The notes under the pieces were generated by a model that had not been told where the DNA came from, did no database searches, and saw only the letters and a list, made by a program, of their open reading frames with translations. Made by a program: the position numbers and the translations under genes. This document shows, piece after piece, positions 56,592 to 64,000 of a stretch of 64,000 nucleotides of DNA. The DNA comes from Mucilaginibacter aquatilis (GTDB lineage: Bacteria > Bacteroidota > Bacteroidia > Sphingobacteriales > Sphingobacteriaceae): contig NZ_WQLA01000006.1 of NCBI RefSeq assembly GCF_009755275.1, positions 248,001 through 312,000 on the forward strand. Direction: 5' to 3'. Numbering within the stretch: the stretch's first letter is position 1; every line of letters starts with the position of its first letter.

Positions 56592-56621
56592 TTGTTTGCG
56601 CTAACATATAATGTAACTTTG
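56592..56621 (+). promoter_or_regulatory. Promoter of ribBA
   Basis: TTG (56592-56594), 19-base gap, TAACTTTG (56614-56621): exact Bacteroidota pattern. The leader to the ATG is about 50 bases; no FMN riboswitch fold was noticed in it. Confidence 0.6.
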
Positions 56622-56677
56622 TTTACATAAGAGTTAACGGCCGATGCTATTTGCCGGCTGCTAACCAACAACCAACC

Positions 56678-57883
56678 ATGCTAAATACGATACCTGAAGC
56701 TATTGAAGCCATAAGAGCCGGTAAAATGATCATTGTTGTAGACGATGACGACCGCGAAAACGAAGGTGACTTTTTAATTGCCGCCCGCCACGCTACCCCC
56801 GAAGCCATTAACTTTATGGCTAAACATGGCAGGGGCTTAATTTGTGCTCCCATCACTCAGCAGCGCGCTAAAGCACTTGAACTTGAACCAATGGTTCATC
56901 ATAATACGGCAACCCTCGAAACCAATTTCACCGTTTCGGTTGACTTGCTTGGGCATGGCTGCACAACCGGCATATCGGCGTCTGACCGTTCAAAAACCAG
57001 CCTGGCGCTAATTGACCCGGCTACTAAGCCTGCTGATTTGGGCAGACCAGGACACGTGTTTCCGTTAATTGCCAAAGATGGAGGCGTGTTACGCAGAGCC
57101 GGACATACCGAAGCTGCTATTGATTTACCGGTAATGGCCGGCCTTGAACCTGCAGGCGTTATTTGCGAGGTAATGAAGGATGATGGCGAAATGGCCCGCC
57201 TTCCCGATTTACTTATAATGGCAAAAGAGCATAATCTGGTTATCATCTCAATTAAAGACCTTATTGCCTACCGTTTACACACAGAAAGCTTAATTGAGCG
57301 CGAAGTAGCCGTGAAAATGCCAACGCAATGGGGCGATTTTGAAATGATTGCGTACACGCAAAAGGACACCGGCGAACATCACCTTGCTTTAATTAAAGGA
57401 AGCTGGGAGCCTGAAGAGCCTGTGCTTGTACGTGTGCATAGCTCATGCGTAACCGGTGATATATTTGGTTCATGCCGTTGTGATTGTGGCCCACAGTTAC
57501 ATAAAGCAATGGAAATTGTTAGCGAGGAAGGCAAAGGCGTAATTATTTACATGAACCAGGAAGGCCGTGGTATTGGCCTTATCAATAAATTAAAAGCCTA
57601 TCAGTTGCAGGAAAGCGGTTTGGATACCGTTGAAGCCAACATTCAATTAGGCTTTAAAATGGATCAACGTGATTATGGTATAGGCGCACAAATTATACGT
57701 AATTTAGGTATTACTAAAATGCGCTTAATGAGCAATAACCCCAAAAAGCGTACAGGCTTAATGGGCTACGGACTTGAAGTTGTGGAAACGGTTCCGATTG
57801 AAATTACGCCTAATCCGCATAATGAAGCTTACCTGCTTACCAAACGCGATAAAATGGAGCACTCGATTCTAAAAAATCACTAA
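56678..57883 (+). CDS. ribBA: Bifunctional DHBP synthase / GTP cyclohydrolase II
   Basis: Riboflavin synthesis: the N-terminal half (RibB) makes dihydroxybutanone phosphate from ribulose-5-phosphate, the C-terminal half (RibA) opens the GTP ring. 401 residues from the ATG at 56678; the frame is open nine codons upstream to a TTG, but [22 protein letters not shown] is the natural start. RibB signature [15 protein letters not shown] and [11 protein letters not shown]; RibA zinc ligands in [20 protein letters not shown], plus [20 protein letters not shown]. Both halves look complete and active. Monocistronic with terminator. Confidence 0.96.
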   Translation: MLNTIPEAIEAIRAGKMIIVVDDDDRENEGDFLIAARHATPEAINFMAKHGRGLICAPITQQRAKALELEPMVHHNTATLETNFTVSVDLLGHGCTTGISASDRSKTSLALIDPATKPADLGRPGHVFPLIAKDGGVLRRAGHTEAAIDLPVMAGLEPAGVICEVMKDDGEMARLPDLLIMAKEHNLVIISIKDLIAYRLHTESLIEREVAVKMPTQWGDFEMIAYTQKDTGEHHLALIKGSWEPEEPVLVRVHSSCVTGDIFGSCRCDCGPQLHKAMEIVSEEGKGVIIYMNQEGRGIGLINKLKAYQLQESGLDTVEANIQLGFKMDQRDYGIGAQIIRNLGITKMRLMSNNPKKRTGLMGYGLEVVETVPIEITPNPHNEAYLLTKRDKMEHSILKNH

Positions 57884-57898
57884 TAATTAAGACATCAT

Positions 57899-57932
57899 AA
57901 AAAAAGTCATCTTTTACGGGATGACTTTTTTT
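57899..57932. terminator. Bidirectional terminator between ribBA and tamB-like gene
   Basis: 13-bp stem (core AAAGTCATC/GATGACTTT) with an 8-base loop, ending in a T-run on the plus strand and an A-flanked start, so it can serve both convergent genes. Confidence 0.88.
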
Positions 57933-57953
57933 GTTTAGTGTATATCTACCTAG

Positions 57954-60900
57954 CTATTCTTTATCCTCGTCCTGTTCATCGATAATTACCGGTGTAAATG
58001 AACTATTATCTGCCGGTTGAGATGTGGTTCTCCTACCCCGCCTGAAAAGGTTTCTGAAAAACTCACCAAACGTATCAAAGTCGCGCTGGTAAATTAAGCC
58101 TAAACCGTTTACATACTGAGGGCGATACTCGGTTGTTAATGTGTTAAGCGTGGTGGTGTTTAACGTACGATACGAAAACCGTGCACGCAGTTGCCCGTCA
58201 GGACGTATCAGGTACTCCGCGTTAAAATCGGCGGTGAGGTTTCTTGAATTAAACAGGTTAGATGAGTTATTGCTGAATAAATCGTTACTTCCGTTAACGT
58301 TATAAACACTTCCGTTCAGCAACACCCGATCTTTAAATAATCTTAATGAGGCACTTGCATCATTTTGCGACCGTATGTTTAAATCAAGGCTACGGAAGTT
58401 GGTAGACTGCGCTATGTAGCTGTTCAGCTTATTAAAGAAGAATTCACTTGCAGCGGTACTTGCAGTGGTTAACACCTGCTGGTTAATATTTGAGCCGGTA
58501 CCCGGCGCAAATTGCCGCCTAACAATTAAGCTTAGCGCCTGCTGGTTACGGTTATTTACGTCAGACAGGTAAGTTGCCATATCATCTTTAATTGATGCGT
58601 TAAGCGGGAAAGTAAAGTCAAAATCAATGGTGGGTTGTAACAGTGTTCTTGACAAAATGAGCTGTGCCTGCACCAGTTCCTGACGTGTACCCTGCGGAGA
58701 TTGAAGCCCCGCTGCTGCATAAAGGTTAGCAATGTTAGTACGCAGCTCATAGGTGGCTTTAAGGTTAATTTCAGCGTTTGATGGATTACCCGTCCAGCGC
58801 AGCGTACCTCCCTGGTTTACCTGGAAATTTTTACTGATAAAGTTTTTAGCCGTAAATTCAAACTTACCTGAGGAAATCAAAAAGTCACCACGCATCTCAA
58901 AATCGCCCAGGCTGTTTATGTTAAGCTTTAGTCCGTTAGCCACACCGCGTCCTTCAAGTAAACCCAGGTCGGTGGTTATGCGTACCACCGTTTTTTCATC
59001 AGCCGAAAGATCAAAGTTCAGGGTTACACCCTTAAATGCATTAGCCGTACTTATTACCCTGGTAGAGTCTTTATGACTTACAAAACGTATAAAATCATAT
59101 TCATTGGCAGTTGCCGATGTATTAAGCGGGATGTTGAACACCGTACCATCACCTGTTTTGGCTTTAATGTCAATCCGCATGTTGTCAATTGGACCCGAAA
59201 AGCTAAAATCGCCGCTACCGAAAGCCGTACCGTAATAAAGCCTGTTATCGCGGAAGGTAGTGTTCAACGCCATAAGGTTATTGGCATTTACCTTAATATC
59301 AAGCAACGGATTGGCAAAATCAGACAAATCAATTTTACCATTGGCGATACCCTTACCACCGCGCGGATCGGTTATTCGCATATCATCAATTTTAATGATG
59401 CTGTTTTCAACCGTTAGCTTATCATTAATTGTGTAAGGTACTTTTAAGTAATCAACTGTTACTCCGGTATTGGCAAGGGTAATTGATCCGTTTAACTTAG
59501 GATTTGATGACTTCCCTGTAAGTTTCATATCGGCAGAGATTGTTCCCTTTACGTTTGATACCAGGTTTTTAATAAACGGAGCAAAAATGATTGCCTCGGT
59601 TTGATCCATACGTACATCAAAGTCAAGGTTATCTCCCTCACCTTTATCGAAGTAATAGGCACCTGCAATATTTAAAGTCTCTAAGCCACGGTTTAATATG
59701 TTTAGTTTTGCATTAGCCCGTTTCTGGTCATTATCAAGGTCAGAAACAATTTTAACGTCACCTACATAGGTTTGGTTCATTGTTAATGAATCTACCCGCA
59801 AATTAGCATCAACGCCTGGTTGCTTTAAAATTGAGCTCAGATTTACCTCACCGTTTAAAGCCCCATGTAAAACCACCCCGGCCGATTTGGTGAGCTGATT
59901 GAGCGTTGCCATGCTGAATTTGTCAAAGGCAACCTTCAGCTTATCCTCCGGCTTGTCTGATATAAATCCGTCAATGCGTACATGCTGCTCGCCATTTGTT
60001 AGTTCAAAATCTTCAATATCTGTTTTACCATTTAGGAGCCTTATACGCACCTGCTCAGTTAACTTCCATGACTGCCGCTCCAAAACAACCTCTGATGGCA
60101 ATAACTTGAGCTTAGCTGTGGTGTCTCGGCCAAATTCAACCAGGCCGTACAAGTCTAATTGGTTTGTGGCATTTTTATCAGACAGCTTAACGTTGAAATT
60201 AAGACTATCGCGCTGCAGAAAGTTTGTGATGTTGATGTCCTTAATATAAAGACTGTCGGTAATATCAACCTTGCTTAATGAAAGGTTGAGTGTAAGTAAA
60301 CTATCGGCGGTGCTTTCATCCACAATGAAGTCATGAAACACCATTTTACCGTACTTAACAGTTTTTATAAGCCCGCTGAGCGTAGCGGTCCTATCGGCCG
60401 AATTAAAGCGCCCAACAAAGGTACCACCGTCCGGAATTTTTAAGTCCGGCATAAAAATCAACAACAACGGATCGAGATTCTTAAGATTAAGCCTGAAATC
60501 AAAATTTTGAGGGCCGGGAGTATATATTTTTGTTTTTAACGATGGTATGTATTTTTTAGCTATGGATTTAAAATAAGATGGAAGTGTAGCCAAGTCATAA
60601 CGTCCTTTTATACTGCCATCAGCCAGGTCAGATCGTAAGCTTATTAACCTGTTATCGCCCAAGCCTTCGGCATTAAGCCTTAACGTGTCAATAACATAAT
60701 TATCATTTGGCGTAGTTATACGTACAGGGTTCATTTGCACAAAGCCCTGCAAATTATTTATGTTATCGCCCCAAAAGTTAGTTTTAACATCGGCACTAAC
60801 GGTAAGGGTATCTTTTACAAACCGCAGTTTGTTTAAGTGCGCATCGCGCAGTGTAGCCGCAAAAGCATAGCGCGGCAACTGTGTATTTAAGTTTACGCTG

Positions 60901-62402
60901 CCATTAAGGTTCAGCTTAATGTTCCTGTCGTTAATTTTGATTTTTGCCTTAGCCAGCTGATTTTTAAAGCTGCCGTCAATATCAATGTTGCGGTAGGTAT
61001 AGCCATCGTAATCAAAATACTTTACTTGGGCATCTAAAATGGTATTAAGGTTTTTAATATCATCGCCCTTACCATCAACTTTTGCGCTAAGCGTTGTACG
61101 TCCGAGGCTTTTGTTATCAAGCAGGGTTTGCAAATTAAAGTTTGTAGCAGCTATTGTGCCTTTGTAAGCAGGCGTTCCCTTAGCATCAAATTTCAAGTTG
61201 ATGTTTGGGTCGAGCCTGCCAAGCAAAGTTTTAAACGTGCCGGCAATATTAAGGTTGTTTTGAGTACCCGTTAATTTACCGGTGTAGCTGATGTTACCAA
61301 ACTTGCTGAAAATATCGGGCACCCGCTGGTTGGGCTTACCTGTAAAATGAGTGTAAAGGTAATCCAGATCTCTTTTATTAGACGCCAACTGATTAAAGTT
61401 GAGCGTGAGGTAAGTTTTTTCCCAATCGGGTAGTCCTTTTAAGTTAAAGTTACCCCTTATATAGGTAGCCTGGCCGGCAGTTACTGTTAAATTACGTGCC
61501 TTTATATTGTTTACCAAACCACTGGCCCGCCCGCTTAAACCCAGCTCAAAATTTGTTTTATCGAGCGAAGGTGTAAAGTATGCAATATCTTTTGACGATA
61601 GATGTGAATCTTTAATGTCAGCATCCATGCGAACTTTGTTTACGAAGTCGCTGAAATCTGAAAAAGATTTAAACCGCATTCTGAAGTAATCTTTCAGATG
61701 CGAGTAGGGTGTAACCAGTTGCAGGTTTTGCAATAAAATTTGATTAGTATCTACGCGGGCATTAACCGTAAGATTCTTTAATACAAAACCACTGCGCTCT
61801 TCATGCAATGTAAGGTTTTGTACATTCCCTTTAAATAAGTGGTTTTTTAAATCCATTCCTGTAACCACTGTACTAAAGCGGTTAACAGCCAGATCTTCGA
61901 AGTTTACTACGCCCGGAGTGATAATGGTATCGAGGTAGTTTTTATATCTGAACCGGAAATTGTTGATAACAATACGGCCAAAATTTAGCGTCCAGGGTTT
62001 ACTTACTTTCTTAACTGTATCAGGCTTGCCACTAAAATAGTCAATAACAAAATCAAGATTGGTAGTACTATCTTTCAGCTGCTTAAGTTTAAACGAACCA
62101 TTATCAAGCTGAATATGCTCAAAATTAAGTTCACGGCGCTTTATGCTGTTAAAAACCGAAAAGCCTGTTAGCTCAACCATTAAACGCGGAGTTTTAAGCA
62201 AGGTGTCCTGCTGCTTGTCAAGCACGTAGAACCCCTCTAGCACCACTGACGAAAACGGCTTTACATAAAGGCTTTTAACATCAACCTTTGTGTGCAGTTC
62301 TTCTGATAAATACTTGGTTGCCTTTTTGGCTGCCCACGTTTGTACCGGCTTTAATTGAAACAGTAATAACACTACACTGACAATGAGCAGCACAATGAGC
62401 AC
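57954..62402 (-). CDS. TamB-like translocation/assembly protein
   Basis: 1482 residues from the GTG at 62402. One N-terminal membrane segment, then a very long repetitive beta region (AsmA/TamB-type beta-taco: many strands like LNLNGSVNLNTQLPRYAFAA) and the C-terminal TamB (DUF490) domain from about 1150 (TFRDNRLYYGTAFGSGDFSFSG; SLIVRRQFAPGTGSN). Such proteins span the periplasm and are thought to carry phospholipids or assist outer-membrane assembly. Bacteroidota often place it beside tsaD, as here. The true start may be further upstream: the frame is open to an ATT at 62438, which would add IKKILKIT, the positive residues a membrane anchor normally has. No ATG is available. Confidence 0.88.
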   Translation of the reverse strand: MLIVLLIVSVVLLLFQLKPVQTWAAKKATKYLSEELHTKVDVKSLYVKPFSSVVLEGFYVLDKQQDTLLKTPRLMVELTGFSVFNSIKRRELNFEHIQLDNGSFKLKQLKDSTTNLDFVIDYFSGKPDTVKKVSKPWTLNFGRIVINNFRFRYKNYLDTIITPGVVNFEDLAVNRFSTVVTGMDLKNHLFKGNVQNLTLHEERSGFVLKNLTVNARVDTNQILLQNLQLVTPYSHLKDYFRMRFKSFSDFSDFVNKVRMDADIKDSHLSSKDIAYFTPSLDKTNFELGLSGRASGLVNNIKARNLTVTAGQATYIRGNFNLKGLPDWEKTYLTLNFNQLASNKRDLDYLYTHFTGKPNQRVPDIFSKFGNISYTGKLTGTQNNLNIAGTFKTLLGRLDPNINLKFDAKGTPAYKGTIAATNFNLQTLLDNKSLGRTTLSAKVDGKGDDIKNLNTILDAQVKYFDYDGYTYRNIDIDGSFKNQLAKAKIKINDRNIKLNLNGSVNLNTQLPRYAFAATLRDAHLNKLRFVKDTLTVSADVKTNFWGDNINNLQGFVQMNPVRITTPNDNYVIDTLRLNAEGLGDNRLISLRSDLADGSIKGRYDLATLPSYFKSIAKKYIPSLKTKIYTPGPQNFDFRLNLKNLDPLLLIFMPDLKIPDGGTFVGRFNSADRTATLSGLIKTVKYGKMVFHDFIVDESTADSLLTLNLSLSKVDITDSLYIKDINITNFLQRDSLNFNVKLSDKNATNQLDLYGLVEFGRDTTAKLKLLPSEVVLERQSWKLTEQVRIRLLNGKTDIEDFELTNGEQHVRIDGFISDKPEDKLKVAFDKFSMATLNQLTKSAGVVLHGALNGEVNLSSILKQPGVDANLRVDSLTMNQTYVGDVKIVSDLDNDQKRANAKLNILNRGLETLNIAGAYYFDKGEGDNLDFDVRMDQTEAIIFAPFIKNLVSNVKGTISADMKLTGKSSNPKLNGSITLANTGVTVDYLKVPYTINDKLTVENSIIKIDDMRITDPRGGKGIANGKIDLSDFANPLLDIKVNANNLMALNTTFRDNRLYYGTAFGSGDFSFSGPIDNMRIDIKAKTGDGTVFNIPLNTSATANEYDFIRFVSHKDSTRVISTANAFKGVTLNFDLSADEKTVVRITTDLGLLEGRGVANGLKLNINSLGDFEMRGDFLISSGKFEFTAKNFISKNFQVNQGGTLRWTGNPSNAEINLKATYELRTNIANLYAAAGLQSPQGTRQELVQAQLILSRTLLQPTIDFDFTFPLNASIKDDMATYLSDVNNRNQQALSLIVRRQFAPGTGSNINQQVLTTASTAASEFFFNKLNSYIAQSTNFRSLDLNIRSQNDASASLRLFKDRVLLNGSVYNVNGSNDLFSNNSSNLFNSRNLTADFNAEYLIRPDGQLRARFSYRTLNTTTLNTLTTEYRPQYVNGLGLIYQRDFDTFGEFFRNLFRRGRRTTSQPADNSSFTPVIIDEQDEDKE

Positions 62403-62434
62403 CAGTATAAGCGTTATTTTGAGTATTTTTTTGA

Positions 62435-62442
62435 TAATTTTG
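62435..62442 (+). promoter_or_regulatory. Candidate -7 element of tsaD
   Basis: TAATTTTG matches TAnnTTTG, 23 bases before the tsaD ATG. It overlaps the possible start region of the divergent tamB-like gene. Confidence 0.4.
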
Positions 62443-62465
62443 CAGCTTTAAACCCCTGTAAACAA

Positions 62466-63467
62466 ATGCCCGTTATATTAGCAATAGAATCATCATGTGA
62501 TGAAACCTCTGCAGCGGTATACGCCGATGGCAAGATGCTTAGCAACATCATAGCCAACCAAACTATACACGAGGCCTACGGGGGTGTTGTTCCCGAGCTG
62601 GCTTCCAGAGTTCATCAGCAAAACATAATTCCTGCTGTACAACAAGCAATATCTAACGCAAAAGTAAGCAAAAATGATATTGATGCGGTAGCATTTACAC
62701 GTGGTCCGGGCCTGTTGGGCTCACTATTGGTAGGCGTATCATTTGCGAAAGCGTTTGCGCTGGCCCAAAACCTGCCTCTAATTGAGGTTAACCACATGCA
62801 AGCCCACATTTTGGCTCACTTTATTGATGAACCTAAACCAACATTCCCCTTTTTATGTTTGACCGTTTCGGGCGGACATACGCAAATAGTTTTGGTGAAA
62901 GATTATTTTGATATGGAGGTAATAGGCCACACTCAGGATGATGCTGCCGGCGAGGCCATGGATAAAACCAGTAAGATACTTGGCCTGCCCTACCCCGGCG
63001 GACCACTAATTGATAAATATGCAAGGCAGGGCAACCCTAATGCCTATCAATTTCCCGAACCCCAAATTCCGGGTTACAACTTTAGCTTTAGCGGACTAAA
63101 AACTGCCATACTATACTTCATACAAAAAAACGAAGCTGCAACACCTGGCTTTGTTCAAAACAATATGGCTGATATATGTGCTTCGGTTGAAAAGCGCATT
63201 GTTACCATTTTGCTTAATAAACTTACTAAAGCTGCGTTAGATTACGGCATAAAAGATGTAGCGCTTGCGGGCGGGGTATCGGCCAATACAGGTTTAAGGC
63301 AAGGCTTACAGGAATTAGGCAACAAATACAACTGGAACACTTTTGTACCTAAAATGGAATATTGCACTGATAATGCCGCAATGATTGCCATAGCAGGCTA
63401 CTATAAATTTTTACAAAAAGATTTTACCGATCAGCATGTGGCGCCACTGGCCCGTATGCCTTTTTAA
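62466..63467 (+). CDS. tsaD: tRNA N6-threonylcarbamoyladenosine transferase TsaD
   Basis: Transfers the threonylcarbamoyl group to A37 of ANN-reading tRNAs, with TsaB and TsaE. 333 residues, normal length. ASKHA ATPase core: IESSCDETSAAVY, TRGPGLLGSLLVGVSFAK, metal ligands in NHMQAHILAHF, SGGHTQIVLV, GEAMDKTSKILGLPYPGGP and the C-terminal ALAGGVSANTGLRQ...CTDNAAMIAIAG. Essential gene in most bacteria. Followed by a small membrane protein gene after 10 bases. Confidence 0.98.
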   Translation: MPVILAIESSCDETSAAVYADGKMLSNIIANQTIHEAYGGVVPELASRVHQQNIIPAVQQAISNAKVSKNDIDAVAFTRGPGLLGSLLVGVSFAKAFALAQNLPLIEVNHMQAHILAHFIDEPKPTFPFLCLTVSGGHTQIVLVKDYFDMEVIGHTQDDAAGEAMDKTSKILGLPYPGGPLIDKYARQGNPNAYQFPEPQIPGYNFSFSGLKTAILYFIQKNEAATPGFVQNNMADICASVEKRIVTILLNKLTKAALDYGIKDVALAGGVSANTGLRQGLQELGNKYNWNTFVPKMEYCTDNAAMIAIAGYYKFLQKDFTDQHVAPLARMPF

Positions 63468-63477
63468 TATAAACACC

Positions 63478-63648
63478 ATGAGTGCACCTTCGCTTATTTT
63501 TTGGCTGATATTTGTTTTACCACTGGTAGGACTACTGTTTTGGGTAATGAAACAGGATAAACGGAAAGGTATCACCGGGCTGATAGTTTTGGCTTTAACC
63601 GTAATTATTGCCATTGTTTACATGTATGTACGTACAGGCGGAAAGTAA
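63478..63648 (+). CDS. Small two-helix membrane protein
   Basis: 56 residues from the ATG at 63478; the open frame extends into tsaD but that part is its shadow. Two hydrophobic segments (about 5-23 and 31-49) joined by MKQDKRKG, so both ends likely face outward and the basic loop faces the cytoplasm. No family recognised. It lies 10 bases after tsaD and 3 bases before the next gene, so it belongs to a tsaD operon. Function unknown. Confidence 0.65.
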   Translation: MSAPSLIFWLIFVLPLVGLLFWVMKQDKRKGITGLIVLALTVIIAIVYMYVRTGGK

Positions 63649-63651
63649 CTG

Positions 63652-64000
63652 ATGTACCGGCTTATAGTAACCGTTTGCCTTATTTTAGTGGCCAAAGGCG
63701 GCTTTTGTCAATTTATGCAGGGCCTTACACATAAGCCCGATACCTCTTTCTCAAATAACAGTGCGTACCGCAACGCCGTTAAAAAGTATCCTGCCATAAA
63801 ACTGGCGCCCGATAGCTTACCTGAAGATGTAGAGGCCATCAAGAACATCAGCTACTCTACCGTAAACAAACAATTACTTTTGCTTGATGTATTTGCTCCC
63901 AAGAGGCAACAAAAACGCTTACCTGCAATTATTATCATACATGGCGGTGGTTGGCGTTCGGGCAACCGTACACAGCATTACGCATTGGCACAGCAGCTGG
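63652..64000 (+). CDS. Exported alpha/beta hydrolase, N-terminal part
   Basis: First 116 codons of a gene cut by the window edge. A signal peptide (about 1-20, ending GFCQ) is followed by NISYSTVNKQLLLLDVFAPKR and the oxyanion block IIIIHGGGWRSGN, the hallmark of the hormone-sensitive-lipase/carboxylesterase alpha/beta hydrolases. The nucleophile elbow and the His are beyond the edge. It starts 3 bases after the small membrane protein gene, third gene of the tsaD operon. It resembles the two tandem esterases at 30829-32757 in type, but is not a close copy. Confidence 0.85.
   Translation, partial: MYRLIVTVCLILVAKGGFCQFMQGLTHKPDTSFSNNSAYRNAVKKYPAIKLAPDSLPEDVEAIKNISYSTVNKQLLLLDVFAPKRQQKRLPAIIIIHGGGWRSGNRTQHYALAQQL

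Noticed and set aside
56622..56677. FMN riboswitch in the ribBA leader
   Set aside because: The leader is only about 50 bases and shows none of the conserved FMN-element arms.

Overview
The window looks like a chromosomal segment of a Bacteroidota bacterium, most likely family Sphingobacteriaceae (Mucilaginibacter/Pedobacter type). The reasons are a SusC/SusD/DUF1735 outer-membrane module, the Bacteroidota alternative complex III operon, many outer-membrane lipoproteins with a cysteine-terminated signal followed by charged residues, the near absence of Shine-Dalgarno sequences, and repeated promoter elements of the Bacteroidota type (TTG/TTTG about 20 bp upstream of TAnnTTTG). The genus is an inference from the style of the proteins. 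Most of the window is ordinary chromosome; no prophage, insertion sequence, integrase or CRISPR array was seen.

Layout. 1-4450 (minus): start of the alternative complex III operon: actA fused to a mono-haem cytochrome, actB and the first codons of actC. 4815-5795: deoxyhypusine-synthase-family enzyme lacking the expected catalytic lysine. 5986-9339: mfd. 9401-14551 (minus): SGNH hydrolase, cysteine-rich copper-storage-like protein, Gly-rich DUF6515-like protein and a TonB-type outer-membrane beta-barrel protein. 14917-17095: padR-pspC envelope-stress type operon with a palindromic operator. 17266-21295: SusC/SusD/DUF1735 operon whose SusC has lost a large internal part. 21356-27982: small acidic protein, M14 peptidase, recQ, a shortened methyltransferase relative and a SirB1-type protein. 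28029-30716: AT-rich accessory patch of three exported proteins, including a lipoprotein with a JAMM-like motif. 30829-34446: two tandem alpha/beta hydrolases, prfB (with its programmed +1 frameshift) and a small helical protein. 34727-36373: pgi. 36535-40199 (minus): dnaG, small membrane protein, yraN-type gene and glutamine cyclotransferase in one tight cluster. 40349-46704: lipoprotein, asnS, SDR and tricorn-like S41 protease. 46904-51995 (minus): M20 amidohydrolase, SPOR protein and secA, with two different hairpin repeats around the first two. 52291-57883: purD, lipoprotein, tRNA-Met, START-like protein, LptF/G permease and ribBA. 57954-64000: a large TamB-like protein diverging from tsaD, a small membrane protein and a truncated alpha/beta hydrolase.

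How it works together. The housekeeping content covers respiration (ACIII), transcription-coupled repair and recombination (mfd, recQ), replication priming (dnaG), translation (prfB, asnS, tRNA, tsaD), secretion and envelope building (secA, lptF/G-like, tamB-like, pspC), purine and riboflavin synthesis (purD, ribBA) and glycolysis (pgi). Several genes (mfd, padR, prfB, purD, lptF/G) have a TAnnTTTG element only 4-7 bases before the start codon, suggesting leaderless mRNAs. No single complete, clearly new defence or metabolic system was found. The best leads are the JAMM-like lipoprotein cluster, the internally deleted SusC, the lysine-less deoxyhypusine synthase homologue, the leaderless-promoter pattern and the phased half-sites before pgi.
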